Origin: Halolamina sediminis
GTDB lineage: Archaea > Halobacteriota > Halobacteria > Halobacteriales > Haloferacaceae
Assembly (NCBI RefSeq): GCF_001282785.1
Contig: NZ_CVUA01000001.1
Location: 1,178,001-1,242,000, forward strand
Direction of reading: 5' to 3'
Length of the DNA stretch: 64,000 nt
Shown: positions 16,273 through 25,293 of the stretch, in pieces
How positions within the stretch are numbered: the first letter of the stretch is position 1
How the letters are laid out: each line of letters starts with the position of its first letter
Notes under the pieces: generated by a model
The model's database searches: none
Told to the model about the DNA's origin: nothing
Seen by the model: the letters and a program-made list of their open reading frames with translations, nothing else
Made by a program: the position numbers and the translations under genes

Positions 16273-17382
16273 CTACACCTCGCCAGCGACCAGCGCGTCG
16301 ATGTACTGCCCGACGTGATCGTCCATCCGTTTTTTGAACCCCGCCTGTCGAGCCAGCCGGTCCAACTCCCGTGCGGCGTAGGTTCCGTACTGGACCGCCT
16401 TCTTCTCGGCCCCGCGAACGTCGTCCGGGACCACGCCATCGACCGCCCGACGGAGTGCGATCTTCCGCTCCTCGTCGGTCGCGAGCAGCTCCGCGGGGAG
16501 TCCCAGCGCGGCGTCGACGACGCGATCGTGGAGCAGCGGCGCGACCGGCTCGACGCCGGCGGCCCGCAGCGTCAGCACGTCCCGCGGGAGCTGGTCGGGG
16601 AGGCTCCGGATCACTTCCCGCGTCGCACCACGAACCGTGTTGGCGTCGACGCGGTGGTCCTCGGCGGGATCGACCACCTTCCGGTAGCCGCCGAACAGCT
16701 CGTCGGCGCCCTGTCCGACCGCGAGCCGGTCGAACCCGTCCGCGGCGGCCCGCTCGGCGACGAAGTACAGCGGCAGGGCGATCCCCACGTCCATCGCGTT
16801 CGAGCGCCCAGTCGCGCGGACGATCTCCGGGACTGCACGCTCGATATCGTCGTGATCGAACGCGACCACGTGGAGGTCGCGATCCATCGCGGCGGCGGCC
16901 TCGCGCGCCGCGTCAACGTCGTGGGACTCGGCATCCGCGAAGCCGGCGACGTAGCAGGGCGCCTCGGGTGCCCCCGCGGCGACGACCGCTGAGTCCACAC
17001 CGCCGGAGAACGCGACCGCGAGCCCGTCGGAATTCGGTTCGCGGACGCTCGTGAGCACGGCATCGCGGACGGCGTCGACGGCGGCCTCGTGGTCCGTCTC
17101 GGGCGCCGGGTTCGGCAGCGACCACACCTCCCGTCGGGCGCCGTCCGGTTCGACGACCGTGCCGGCGTCGAGGAGTTCGGGCTCGGCGAGGTCGGTCGGC
17201 TCGAAGCGCCAGTCCCGGCCGTCGCTCGCGGCGTCGAGGTAGAGCGGTTCGCGGCCGAGCACGTCCCGGACGAGCCGACCGTCGACCTCGCCGGCGAAGC
17301 CGCCCGTTCCGGGGAGGGGATCGCCGGACTCGATCGCATCACGGGCGGTCGAGGCGTCGGCGCCGTGGGGCGGTTCAGTCAT
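16273..17382 (-). CDS. AsnB-like ATP-dependent amidation enzyme without glutaminase cysteine
   Basis: A 369-residue protein with the asparagine-synthetase C-terminal (ATP-pyrophosphatase) domain. The PP-loop LAVAFSGGVDSAVVAAG is near residue 120, and GQGADELFGGYRKVV near 225 is the second conserved loop. Residues about 25-95 look like a reduced remnant of the glutaminase domain (GRLVRDVLGREPLYL), but the nucleophilic Cys2 is missing (the N-terminus is MTEPPH). Ammonia or another amine donor would therefore be needed. The start is the ATG at 17382, overlapping the PHP gene's stop by 4 nt. True asparagine synthetase, or a ligase for another acid, are both possible. Confidence 0.85.
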   Translation of the reverse strand: MTEPPHGADASTARDAIESGDPLPGTGGFAGEVDGRLVRDVLGREPLYLDAASDGRDWRFEPTDLAEPELLDAGTVVEPDGARREVWSLPNPAPETDHEAAVDAVRDAVLTSVREPNSDGLAVAFSGGVDSAVVAAGAPEAPCYVAGFADAESHDVDAAREAAAAMDRDLHVVAFDHDDIERAVPEIVRATGRSNAMDVGIALPLYFVAERAAADGFDRLAVGQGADELFGGYRKVVDPAEDHRVDANTVRGATREVIRSLPDQLPRDVLTLRAAGVEPVAPLLHDRVVDAALGLPAELLATDEERKIALRRAVDGVVPDDVRGAEKKAVQYGTYAARELDRLARQAGFKKRMDDHVGQYIDALVAGEV

Positions 17383-18065
17383 CGGAACAGTTCGCGCACG
17401 CCGCGCTGGACCCGGCGTTTCACGCCGCCGGCCGCCTGCCGGAACGAGATCCGCCACGGCGTCTTCTGGCCGACGACGCTGGTCCGGCCCTGCTGGATCG
17501 CCTGCAGGATCGCGTCGACGTTCCGCTCGTCGACGCCGATCTCCGTGATCGCTTGCCCGACCATCTCCGAGATGTGGGCGTCGCTCCCGGCGGTCTTGGG
17601 CACGTCGTGGGCGGTTGCGAACCGCTCGGCCTGTCGGTTCGATCGGCCCGTGAGCAGCCGGGAGTTGTACACCTCGATCGCGTCGGCGCTCGCGAGCTGG
17701 TCGTCGCTGATGTGGGCGGCGACGCCGTGTCGCGAGCTCTGGAAGGGGTGGGGGACGATGGCGATGCCGCCCTGCTCGTGGATGCGATCGAGCGTCTCGT
17801 CGTAGTCGAGCCCCGAGGGGATCGACTCCTCGATCCCCAGCGCGAGCACGTGGCCGGCCGCGGAGGTGACCTCCATCCCGACGATGCCGACGAGTCCGTA
17901 CTCCTCGGCCAGCGCGGCAGCCTCGTGGCTGGCGTCGATCTCGTCGTGGTCGGTGACAGCGATGACGTCGAGCCCGACGGCCGCGGCCTGTTCGACCAAC
18001 AGATCCACCGGATCCCGACCGTCGTGGGAGAGCTCGGAGTGACAGTGCAGCTCGGCCGAAAGCAC
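17379..18065 (-). CDS. PHP-domain metal-dependent phosphoesterase
   Basis: A 228-residue PHP protein. Metal-binding motifs are AELHCHSELSHDG at residues 4-16 (His-x-His), VTDHDEIDA near 41, a Glu in VGMEVTSAAGHVLALG near 68, and TAGSDAHISEMV near 163. This is the stand-alone PHP type that removes phosphate from small molecules or nucleic-acid ends. The start is GTG at 18065, supported by a TATA-like CCTTTTTA 27 nt upstream. It is coupled to the AsnB-like gene downstream by a 4-nt overlap, so the two products may serve one pathway. Confidence 0.9.
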   Translation of the reverse strand: MLSAELHCHSELSHDGRDPVDLLVEQAAAVGLDVIAVTDHDEIDASHEAAALAEEYGLVGIVGMEVTSAAGHVLALGIEESIPSGLDYDETLDRIHEQGGIAIVPHPFQSSRHGVAAHISDDQLASADAIEVYNSRLLTGRSNRQAERFATAHDVPKTAGSDAHISEMVGQAITEIGVDERNVDAILQAIQQGRTSVVGQKTPWRISFRQAAGGVKRRVQRGVRELFR

Positions 18066-18088
18066 GAGCCCGGGTTGGCGGCCGGCCG

Positions 18089-18096
18089 TAAAAAGG
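18089..18096 (-). promoter_or_regulatory. TATA box for the PHP/AsnB-like operon
   Basis: CCTTTTTA on the minus strand is centred 27-28 nt before the GTG start at 18065. The spacing supports both the GTG start and a leaderless transcript. Confidence 0.55.
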
Positions 18097-18162
18097 CGTC
18101 CGGTCCGGGCGGGTAGACGGCGGCTTTAGGACGGCCAAAATCTATCGGATATCTGAAAAGAG

Positions 18163-18168
18163 TTATTG
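18163..18168 (+). promoter_or_regulatory. TATA-like box for the ZIP transporter gene
   Basis: TTATTG is centred 25-26 nt before the ATG at 18191. Confidence 0.5.
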
Positions 18169-18190
18169 CGGTCGAGACGAAGGGTGAGAC

Positions 18191-19060
18191 ATGCAACTGG
18201 GAGGGAACCTCGCGTTCGTGTTCCTCGCCGGCCTCGTCACGGATCTGGCGACCGGGCTCGGCGCGTTGCCGTTCTTCTACACCGACGAGATCAGCGATCG
18301 CTGGAACGTCGCGCTGTGGGGGCTCGCGTCGGGGATCATGGTGTCGGCGTCGCTGTTCGGCCTGTTCAACGAGGGGTTGGCCTACTCTACGGGGCTGCCG
18401 CTCCTGCTCGTCGGCGGCATCGTCGCGGGCGCGGTGTTGGTGGAGATCTCGGATCGTGCCCTCGACAGGATCGACGTTGGCGGGCACGACGGCGAGCCCG
18501 TCGGGACCGACGGCGGCGACGACGGCCACGACGAGCGCGTGCTCAGTGCCGAGGCGTTCGCGACCCGCGATCTCAAGAAGCTCACGCTCATCCTCGGCAT
18601 CCTCACGATCCACAGCTTCCCGGAGGGCGTCGCCGTCGGCGTCTCCTTCGCGGAGTTGGGGCTGGAGGGGGGCGTCCCGGTTTTCGGCTTCTCGGTCCCC
18701 GTGCTCGCGGTGTTCATGACCGTCGCTATCTCCATCCACAACGTCCCCGAGGGGACGGCGATCGCGATCCCGATGCGGGCGATGGGGCTCTCGAACTGGC
18801 GGATGGTGGGGGCGGCGGTGTTCTCGAGCTTCCCCCAGCCGGTCGGCGCGGTGATCGCGTTCGTGTTCGTGCGCTGGGCGCAGTCGTTCCTCCCGTTCGG
18901 CTTCGGGTTCGCCGCGGGCGCGATGGTGTACCTCGTCGCGACGGAGTTCGTCCCCGAGGCACTGGAAACCGGCGCGGAGCTCCCCGGCGGCGGCCGTCGA
19001 GTACTGGTCGTGGGGTTCGCTGCCGGCGTGGCGGTGATGCTGCCGCTGCTGTTCGTCTGA
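18191..19060 (+). CDS. ZIP-family divalent metal transporter
   Basis: A 289-residue membrane protein with about eight helices. The metal-binding helices are recognisable: ILTIHSFPEGVAVGVSF near residue 137 and VAISIHNVPEGTAIAIP near 178, the two His-x-x-Pro-Glu-Gly motifs of ZIP proteins. A hydrophilic loop rich in Gly, Asp and His (about residues 95-118) sits between the third and fourth helices, as in other ZIPs. It probably imports zinc or another divalent metal into the cytoplasm. It is a single gene with its own promoter; direction and metal are inferred from the family. Confidence 0.9.
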   Translation: MQLGGNLAFVFLAGLVTDLATGLGALPFFYTDEISDRWNVALWGLASGIMVSASLFGLFNEGLAYSTGLPLLLVGGIVAGAVLVEISDRALDRIDVGGHDGEPVGTDGGDDGHDERVLSAEAFATRDLKKLTLILGILTIHSFPEGVAVGVSFAELGLEGGVPVFGFSVPVLAVFMTVAISIHNVPEGTAIAIPMRAMGLSNWRMVGAAVFSSFPQPVGAVIAFVFVRWAQSFLPFGFGFAAGAMVYLVATEFVPEALETGAELPGGGRRVLVVGFAAGVAVMLPLLFV

Positions 19061-19093
19061 CCCGTCGGTATCCACGAACACGCACAACGAAAC

Positions 19094-19102
19094 CCCTTTG
19101 CA
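19094..19102 (+). promoter_or_regulatory. TATA-like box for purL
   Basis: CCCTTTGCA is about 28 nt before the purL ATG. It is a weak match, but the spacing is right for a leaderless message. Confidence 0.4.
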
Positions 19103-19126
19103 CCCCGGCACTGACCACACGGGTGA

Positions 19127-21346
19127 ATGCCTCTCGCGGATGCGGACCACGACCTCGTCGTCGACGAACTCGGCCGCGAGCCCACGCGGGCCGAAGAGCA
19201 CCTGTTCGAGAACCTCTGGAGCGAACACTGCGCGTACCGATCCTCGCGCATGCTGCTCTCGGCGTTCGATAGCGAGGGCGAGTACGTCGAGATCGGCCCC
19301 GGCGACGACGCCGCGGTCGTCCAGGTCCCCGACACCGACACGCTGCTCACGTTCGGTATCGAGAGCCACAACCACCCCAGCTACGTCGACCCGTACGACG
19401 GCGCGGCGACCGGGATCGGCGGCATCGTCCGGGATACGCTCTCGATGGGCGCCTACCCCATCGCGCTCGCGGACTCGCTGTACTTCGGCCCGTTCGACCG
19501 CGAACACTCCCGCTACCTGCTCGACGGCGTCGTCGAGGGGATCGCCGACTACGGCAACGCGATCGGCGTCCCGACCGTCGCGGGCAGCGTCGCGTTCGAG
19601 GCGGGTCACGTCGGGAACCCCCTCGTCAACGTCGCCTGTGTCGGGAAGACGACACCCGAGCGACTCGTGACCGCCGAGGCCCAGGAGGCCGGTAATCGTC
19701 TCGTCCTCCTCGGAAACGCCACGGGACGGGACGGGCTCGGCGGCGCCTCCTTCGCGAGCGAGGACTTAGACGAGGACGCCGAGACCGAGGACCGCCCCGC
19801 CGTGCAGGTCGGCGACCCCTACTCGGAGAAGCTCCTGATCGAGTGCAACGAGGCGCTCGTCGACGAGGGCCTGATCGAGGCCGCGCGGGACCTCGGCGCC
19901 GCGGGGCTCGGTGGTGCCTCCTCCGAACTCGTCGCAAAAGGTGGATTCGGCGCGGAGATCGACCTGAATGCGGTTCACACCCGCGAGCCGGGCATGAACG
20001 CGACGGAGATCCTGCTCGCGGAATCCCAGGAGCGAATGTGCTACGAGGTGAAACCGGAGAACGTCGAGCGCGTCCGGGAGATTGCCGAGCGTTTCGACCT
20101 CGGCTGCTCGGACATCGGCGAGATCACCGAGGGGAACTACGTCTGCCGGTTCGACAGCGAGGCGCAACGCGCCTCGGAGGACCCGAGCGGGGAGCACAGC
20201 GACCCGCGAGGCGGCGAGACGGTCGTCGACGCCGACGCCGACTACCTCGCGGAGGGCGCGCCGCTGAACGACCTCGAACGCGAGCCACCCACCGCCCCGG
20301 ATCGCGACTTACCCGAGTTCGACCTCGCCGAAGCGGTCGAGGCGGTCGTCGCGGACCCCACCGCCGCGAGCAAGGAGTGGGTGTACCGCCAGTACGACCA
20401 CGAGGTCGGCCTGCGAACCGCAGTCGAACCGGGCGACGACGCCGCCGTGCTCGCGCTCCACGACGCCGGCGAGGAAGACGAGGAACACGCCATCGCGCTC
20501 TCGTCGGGCGCGAACCCCCACTGGACCGACTGCGACCCCGAGGCCGGCGCCCGCGCGGTCGCGGTTGAGAACGTGACCAACCTCGCGGCGACGGGAGCGA
20601 CGCCCCTCGCCGCGGTCGACTGCCTCAACGGCGGCAACCCCGAGGACCCCGAGACGTACGAGAGGTTCGCGTCGGCGGTCGCGGGGCTGGCCGACGCCTG
20701 CGCCGACCTCTCGGTGCCGGTCGTCGGCGGCAACGTCTCGCTGTACAACGACTCCGAGAGCGGTCCCATCGCGCCGACGCCGACGCTGGCTGTTCTCGGA
20801 ACGAAATCGGGGTACGACGCGCCGCCGACGACCGTCGCCGGCGAGGGGAAGCTTCTGCTCGTCGAGCCCGCCGAGTACGCCGCGGGCTCCGGGATCGGTA
20901 GCGACGACCCTCACGCGCTTGGCGGCTCGCTCCTCCTCTCGCAGTTCGGGGGCTCGGACCGCTTCCCCGCGCTCCCTGCGGACCCAGGCGCACTCGTGGA
21001 CGCGCTCGTTCGCGTCGCGGATCTCGACTCCACGCTCGCGACCCACGACGCCAGCGACGGCGGGCTCGCAGTGACGCTCGCGGAGATGGTCACCGACGAC
21101 GCGGGCGTCGCGGCCGAACTCGACGACGCGGCGGCGCTGTTCAGCGAGACGCCGGGCCGCGTCGTGGTCGAGACGACTGACGCCGACGCGCTCCGCGAAG
21201 CGCTCGGCGACGACGCCGCGGTGACGGAACTGGGCACCGCGACTGAGAACGGATCGCTGTCGCTCTCGCTCGGCGATGCGTCGGTCGAGTACGGGAGCGA
21301 GGAGATCCGCGACCTGCGCGACGTGTTGGCCCGGGAGCTGGCGTAG
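19127..21346 (+). CDS. purL: Phosphoribosylformylglycinamidine synthase subunit PurL
   Basis: A 739-residue protein of the small (archaeal/Gram-positive) PurL type. It converts FGAR to FGAM with ATP, using ammonia from PurQ, in de novo purine synthesis. Recognisable segments are [15 protein letters not shown] near residue 27, [21 protein letters not shown] near 85, [12 protein letters not shown] near 205, [11 protein letters not shown] near 290, and [15 protein letters not shown] near 450 that opens the second AIRS-like half. An Asp/Glu-rich insertion near residues 345-375 is typical of halophile adaptation. No PurS or PurQ gene is adjacent in this window. Confidence 0.95.
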   Translation: MPLADADHDLVVDELGREPTRAEEHLFENLWSEHCAYRSSRMLLSAFDSEGEYVEIGPGDDAAVVQVPDTDTLLTFGIESHNHPSYVDPYDGAATGIGGIVRDTLSMGAYPIALADSLYFGPFDREHSRYLLDGVVEGIADYGNAIGVPTVAGSVAFEAGHVGNPLVNVACVGKTTPERLVTAEAQEAGNRLVLLGNATGRDGLGGASFASEDLDEDAETEDRPAVQVGDPYSEKLLIECNEALVDEGLIEAARDLGAAGLGGASSELVAKGGFGAEIDLNAVHTREPGMNATEILLAESQERMCYEVKPENVERVREIAERFDLGCSDIGEITEGNYVCRFDSEAQRASEDPSGEHSDPRGGETVVDADADYLAEGAPLNDLEREPPTAPDRDLPEFDLAEAVEAVVADPTAASKEWVYRQYDHEVGLRTAVEPGDDAAVLALHDAGEEDEEHAIALSSGANPHWTDCDPEAGARAVAVENVTNLAATGATPLAAVDCLNGGNPEDPETYERFASAVAGLADACADLSVPVVGGNVSLYNDSESGPIAPTPTLAVLGTKSGYDAPPTTVAGEGKLLLVEPAEYAAGSGIGSDDPHALGGSLLLSQFGGSDRFPALPADPGALVDALVRVADLDSTLATHDASDGGLAVTLAEMVTDDAGVAAELDDAAALFSETPGRVVVETTDADALREALGDDAAVTELGTATENGSLSLSLGDASVEYGSEEIRDLRDVLARELA

Positions 21347-21459
21347 GGCCGGAACGGTTCGCGACACTCACGCAAAATTTTGTCGAATTATGCGGTTAGA
21401 CCCTAGCAGAACAGCTAACTGTCTATCAAATATTTAAAGGGAGTAACGAACTGTCGACA

Positions 21460-21468
21460 GTATTTTCA
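21460..21468 (+). promoter_or_regulatory. Promoter region of the HEXXH lipoprotein gene
   Basis: GTATTTTCA is centred 29 nt before the ATG at 21493. A stronger AT block, AAATATTTAAA at 21428-21438, lies about 60 nt upstream and could instead drive a transcript with a leader of about 35 nt. The 21360-21440 stretch is markedly AT-rich and also carries the purL 3' end signal (CAAAATTTTG). Confidence 0.4.
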
Positions 21469-21492
21469 GTTCCGCGTCCCACCGGAAGCCGT

Positions 21493-22734
21493 ATGCGCCT
21501 CCTCCCGATCGCCTGCGCCCTCCTGCTCGTGCTTGCCGGCTGTGGTGCCGCCCCCGGGGGTCAGTCGCCGACGGCCGCCCCGGACGCGACAGCGTCACCG
21601 ACACCCGACACGGCGTCCACGCCCACACCCACGACCGGGGTGACGCCGGACGGGGACGGCGTCTCGATCCCCGACGACGGACTGCCGGTCGATCCGGACC
21701 CGGTGTTCGAGCGCGTCTTGAACCTCACCGGGCAGGACGTGGAGCCGCCGACGGTGTACACCGCCGAGAGCGGTGAGCTCCCGCCACAGGGCGCCTCGCC
21801 GTTCTACGCGTCGCTGGGGATCACGCCGCCCGAGGAGCGAGTCGGTGCGGCCGGCGCCGTGACGGACCCCTCGACGGTCTACCTGTTCGACCCGGCGCTG
21901 CGCGACGAGGCAGTCGCCGAGCGAACGCTGGCCCACGAGTTCGTCCACACTGTTCAGTTCCAGATGGGGTGGAAGAGCGACCTCCTCTCCACGCTCTCGG
22001 CGGATCGACGGTGGACCTACGACGTCCGCAAGACCAGCCGCCTCGTGATGGAGGGCACGGCGACCCACTTCGAGAACCAGTACCAACGAACCTACATGCC
22101 GTCGACGGAGCCCGTGACGTACACGGACCGCTACCGGAACGCCTCGGCGTGGAAGCGCCTCGTGCTGGCTCCCTATCGGTACGGCGCCCCCTACGTCGAG
22201 TCGCGACTCGATTCGGGGACGAGCCTCGCGGCGATCCACACCGACCCGCCGAACTCGACCGAACAGGTGCTCCACGGCAGCGACGATCCGATCACGTCGC
22301 TGAACGTCACCGCCGGCGAGGTCGGCGAGTGGGAGCGGACTGCCGGCGCCACGCAGGGCGAACTGTTCCTCCGCATCGCGCTCCGGACGGAACTGAACAA
22401 GTCCGCCGCCGTCGACGCCGCGGACGGCTGGGGGAACGACCGACGAGTGACGTACCGGCGCGGCGAGTCGACCGCGACGGCGTGGGTGCTACGGTGGGAC
22501 GACGCCGCGAACGCCACCGAGTTCGAGCGCGCGTTCGAGCGCTACCTCGACGAGAAAGCGACGCCGGCCGGAGAGCTCTGGACACGGCCCGACGGGAACG
22601 TGACCTACCGCCTGCAGCGTGCGAACGACCGGACCGTCGTGGTCTCCCTCGGCAACGAGTCGTTCGTTCGGGCGGCGAACGTGACGGCGGCGGACGGGCC
22701 ACGCGTCACGGTCGGGAACGCCTCGGCGGCGTAG
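21493..22734 (+). CDS. Hvo_1808-type surface lipoprotein with an HEXXH motif
   Basis: A 413-residue secreted lipoprotein. The signal peptide MRLLPIACALLLVLAGCGAA ends in a lipobox with Cys at residue 17. It is followed by a Thr/Pro/Ser/Ala linker to about residue 55, likely glycosylated and spanning the cell surface layer. The folded part contains TLAHEFVHTVQFQMGW near residue 140, an HEXXH zinc-protease-type motif, and a Glu in VMEGTATHFENQY 40-50 residues later that could be the third ligand. The family is known as a haloarchaeal surface protein group; protease activity is my inference. It is a stand-alone gene, convergent with an enolase-superfamily gene. Confidence 0.85.
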   Translation: MRLLPIACALLLVLAGCGAAPGGQSPTAAPDATASPTPDTASTPTPTTGVTPDGDGVSIPDDGLPVDPDPVFERVLNLTGQDVEPPTVYTAESGELPPQGASPFYASLGITPPEERVGAAGAVTDPSTVYLFDPALRDEAVAERTLAHEFVHTVQFQMGWKSDLLSTLSADRRWTYDVRKTSRLVMEGTATHFENQYQRTYMPSTEPVTYTDRYRNASAWKRLVLAPYRYGAPYVESRLDSGTSLAAIHTDPPNSTEQVLHGSDDPITSLNVTAGEVGEWERTAGATQGELFLRIALRTELNKSAAVDAADGWGNDRRVTYRRGESTATAWVLRWDDAANATEFERAFERYLDEKATPAGELWTRPDGNVTYRLQRANDRTVVVSLGNESFVRAANVTAADGPRVTVGNASAA

Positions 22735-22749
22735 CGGCTCCGCCGCCAG

Positions 22750-23832
22750 TCAGAACCCGAACCCTTCGTGGCTCCCGCGAGCGGGCACGGCGATCGGGCT
22801 CCGCGGGAGTTCGGGCGGGAGCGACGCCTCGTTGTAGACGCTGGGCGCGAGATCGTTCGGTCCGTCGGGGTAGAACAGCGACGCGATCTCCTGTGCCTGC
22901 CCGCGGCCGACCGAGAGCTCGAACTGCCCGCCGCCGTACAGCGTCACGCCGTTGTCGAGCGCCCAGCGCACGGTTCGGAGCAGCGACTCGACGGTGCCGA
23001 AGCGGGAGGGTTTGACGTTGAGCCACGACGGCTCCCAGGGGAGCGCGCGCACGTCGTCCATCCCGTGGATCGGGCTGTCCCACGAGACCCGCCCCTCCTC
23101 GCCCTCGAACACCGGCCGCGTGGCCTCGGTTACGAGGGGATCTTCGACGACAGCGTCGGGGAACCCCTCGACGATCCGGCGGTAGAACTCGGGGTCGGCC
23201 TCGGTGTCCACGTCTGTCCCCGCGTAGTGGCCCTTCAGGTCGACGACGCGGACGGCGTCGCGAGCCCGCAGATCGTCGATCAGTTCGTCGCTCCACTCGG
23301 GGGTGGGATCGAGTTTGAACCCGATTCGGGGGTTGCGCGACCGCACCTCGTCGACGCGGTCGGCGCTCGGCGGTTCGCCCAAGCGCGTGCTCGCGACGAA
23401 CCGAACTGGGTGGTGCTCGCGGTCGAGTAGGTCGGGGAGGCTCGTATCGTTCTGTCGGAGCGCGAGATCCAGCGTTGCGGATTCGACCGCCCAGCGCCGA
23501 TAGTCGAGCGAGTCCTCGCGCTCGGGCCCGTTGCCGGGGAACAGGTCGGTCGCCCCGAGCGCCGTCGAGAACTCCTCGAACGTGAACGAGCCAGTCGGGA
23601 GCGGGAAATCGCTGGCGTCGAGCGCGCTCGCGAGGCGCTCGTGGTCTTCCGTGTCGTACGTCACGTCTTCGCCGCGGCCAGTCGCGCCGTCGCCGCGGAG
23701 TTCGAACACGGTCGTGACACGGGTGAACCCGGAGGAGGTGTCCTGCTCGAACTGCTCGTAGCCGACGCTTTCGACCGTCAGCGGGAGCTCCCCGATCGCG
23801 CGGTACTCGGCTGGAACGTGACTGTCGGTCAT
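22750..23832 (-). CDS. Enolase-superfamily protein of uncertain reaction
   Basis: A 360-residue protein with an N-terminal capping domain (about 15-130) and a barrel domain. Barrel positions with probable roles are Lys173 (IGFKLDPT), Asp198/Lys200 (VVDLKGHY), Glu230 (VVEDPL), Asp252 (VSWDSP), Lys274 (LNVKPSRFG) and Glu305 (GGGQFELSVGRGQ). The glycine-rich GGGQFELSVGRGQ near the end resembles the terminal barrel strand of mandelate-racemase relatives. The metal-ligand pattern is not that of classic enolase or MLE, so the chemistry is uncertain. It has its own TATA-like box and no functional partner nearby. Confidence 0.8.
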   Translation of the reverse strand: MTDSHVPAEYRAIGELPLTVESVGYEQFEQDTSSGFTRVTTVFELRGDGATGRGEDVTYDTEDHERLASALDASDFPLPTGSFTFEEFSTALGATDLFPGNGPEREDSLDYRRWAVESATLDLALRQNDTSLPDLLDREHHPVRFVASTRLGEPPSADRVDEVRSRNPRIGFKLDPTPEWSDELIDDLRARDAVRVVDLKGHYAGTDVDTEADPEFYRRIVEGFPDAVVEDPLVTEATRPVFEGEEGRVSWDSPIHGMDDVRALPWEPSWLNVKPSRFGTVESLLRTVRWALDNGVTLYGGGQFELSVGRGQAQEIASLFYPDGPNDLAPSVYNEASLPPELPRSPIAVPARGSHEGFGF

Positions 23833-23857
23833 GGTCGGAGCAAGCAGCCCGCGGGGG

Positions 23858-23862
23858 TTAAC
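23858..23862 (-). promoter_or_regulatory. TATA-like box for the enolase-superfamily gene
   Basis: GTTAA on the minus strand is about 28 nt before the ATG at 23832, inside an otherwise GC-rich gap. Confidence 0.4.
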
Positions 23863-23927
23863 TCCGGTGGGCGGCGGGATCGGTCTATTCCGACTCCTCG
23901 GCCTTCACGGTGGAGGATCTCGGACGC

Positions 23928-25094
23928 TTAGTCGACGCTCTGATCGGGATTCGCGATGACGTCGTCCACCCTGAAGTGGTGGTAGAAGCCGTAGAGCATC
24001 GAGCCGGCGCCGACCACCGCGAGGAAGACGGTCGTGTCGCGGGGCAGCCCCGCCGTGCCGGTGACGAGCAGGAGGACGAACGACGCACAGACCGCGCCGG
24101 GCCAGTGGAGCGTGTGGGTCACTCGACCTAGACCCAGCCGCTGCAGGAGGTTCCCCTCGCGGCCGAGCCACAGCACCAACAGGAACAGGTAGAACGCGGG
24201 GACGGTCCCCGACGGGAGCGCCAGCGTCCGGCCGGCGCCCTCGACGAGGAGCCGGGTCCCGGTCGCCAACAGCTGTTGGAGCAACAGCCCGGTCACCACG
24301 CCGACCCCGAGGAGGTCGAACACCCGACGTGGCTCCGACCGTTTCCGGTCGATGCTCGGGAGCGTGAGCCCGGCGATCAGCCCGCAGTACACGAGTGCCA
24401 GCCCGGCGAGCAGGCCCAACCCCGACTCCGTGACGACGAGCCCGGCGACGAGCGCCGGGACGGTCAGCCACCGGTACTGTGCGGTCCAGCGCCGGACGTA
24501 CTGCTCGTACCCGTCGAACTCCCGCTCGTCGGGCGACGGGATCATCTGATCCTCCTCGTCGTCGATGTCGAGGTGGCTGTAGAACCCGACGAAGCAGTAC
24601 GCCGCCAGCGCGGCGCCGACGGTTACCGCCGCGGCGACGCTGCCGCGGTAGATCGTGAAGAACCCTGTCGCCCCGAACGCGACCGACAGCGCCGCGCCCC
24701 AGACGATCGAGTGGGTCATGCTCCGGTGGCGCGACGCCAGCCCGGTCCACAGCAGTAGGAGAACGAGCAGCGCCGACGGGGTGAACCCGACCGGAAGCGC
24801 CGACAGCACGCTCGCGAGCAGCGGCCCGGGGACGACGAGATCGACCGACGTGAGGAAGAAGACGACCAACACCCAGACGGTGAGCAGTCGGCCGAGCTTT
24901 CGGCGCGGGATCGAGTCGTGGCTGTCGATATCCGGGACCACTGCGCCGGCACGGGTGATCAGGCTCCCGAGCACCAGCGTCACGACGACGAGCGTCGGGT
25001 CGTCCGTCCCCATGTAGACGGGAACGACGAGCCAGAGGCTCGCGACCGGGAAGCGCTGTCGCCCCGCCGTGTAGTGCTCCTCGAAATCGCCCAT
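23928..25094 (-). CDS. YdjM-like membrane-bound metal-dependent hydrolase
   Basis: A 388-residue integral membrane protein with many hydrophobic segments. Conserved polar motifs of the YdjM/metal-dependent hydrolase family are PDIDSHDSIPRRKLGR near residue 55, SRHRSMTHSIVWG near 120, and FYSHLDIDDEEDQM near 172; the His and Asp residues would bind a metal at the membrane face. The TATA-like ATATTACTGG lies at 25147-25156, with a GAGGAG ribosome-binding site at 25099-25104 just before the ATG. This leadered, SD-containing arrangement differs from most genes here. The substrate is unknown. Confidence 0.82.
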   Translation of the reverse strand: MGDFEEHYTAGRQRFPVASLWLVVPVYMGTDDPTLVVVTLVLGSLITRAGAVVPDIDSHDSIPRRKLGRLLTVWVLVVFFLTSVDLVVPGPLLASVLSALPVGFTPSALLVLLLLWTGLASRHRSMTHSIVWGAALSVAFGATGFFTIYRGSVAAAVTVGAALAAYCFVGFYSHLDIDDEEDQMIPSPDEREFDGYEQYVRRWTAQYRWLTVPALVAGLVVTESGLGLLAGLALVYCGLIAGLTLPSIDRKRSEPRRVFDLLGVGVVTGLLLQQLLATGTRLLVEGAGRTLALPSGTVPAFYLFLLVLWLGREGNLLQRLGLGRVTHTLHWPGAVCASFVLLLVTGTAGLPRDTTVFLAVVGAGSMLYGFYHHFRVDDVIANPDQSVD

Positions 25095-25098
25095 GTCA

Positions 25099-25104
25099 CT
25101 CCTC
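25099..25104 (-). promoter_or_regulatory. Shine-Dalgarno site for the YdjM-like gene
   Basis: GAGGAG on the minus strand ends 4 nt before the ATG at 25094. Most genes in this window seem leaderless, so a clear ribosome-binding site with a TATA element about 55 nt upstream suggests a transcript with a leader of roughly 30 nt. Confidence 0.5.
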
Positions 25105-25163
25105 TTGGAGACTGTCGGCCACCGACGTACCTCGTTCGTCGGTCTACCAGTAATATGTTCGAC

Positions 25164-25271
25164 ATGGCAGTAAAATCCATCGCTACCCCCGGCAGCGGCG
25201 GTGGCGGGCTCGCTGGCGGCGGCTGTAATCCCCAGACCGAGTCGGCCGGCGGCGGATTGCTCGACTGTTAA
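25164..25271 (+). CDS. Possible 35-residue glycine-rich peptide with two cysteines
   Basis: A short frame, MAVKSIATPGSGGGGLAGGG then CNPQTESAGGGLLDC, ends with TAA. An in-frame ATG nine nucleotides earlier gives a 38-residue version. It has 12 Gly, two Cys and no membrane segment. It lies in the divergent gap before the YdjM-like gene and partly overlaps that gene's promoter on the other strand. Its third-position GC is lower than in neighbouring genes, and no clear TATA box sits 26 nt upstream. No modification enzyme is adjacent. I cannot tell a real peptide from a chance frame, but the composition is unusual for this genome. Confidence 0.35.
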   Translation: MAVKSIATPGSGGGGLAGGGCNPQTESAGGGLLDC

Positions 25272-25293
25272 GCTCTGCCCCTTTCTTCGTGGT

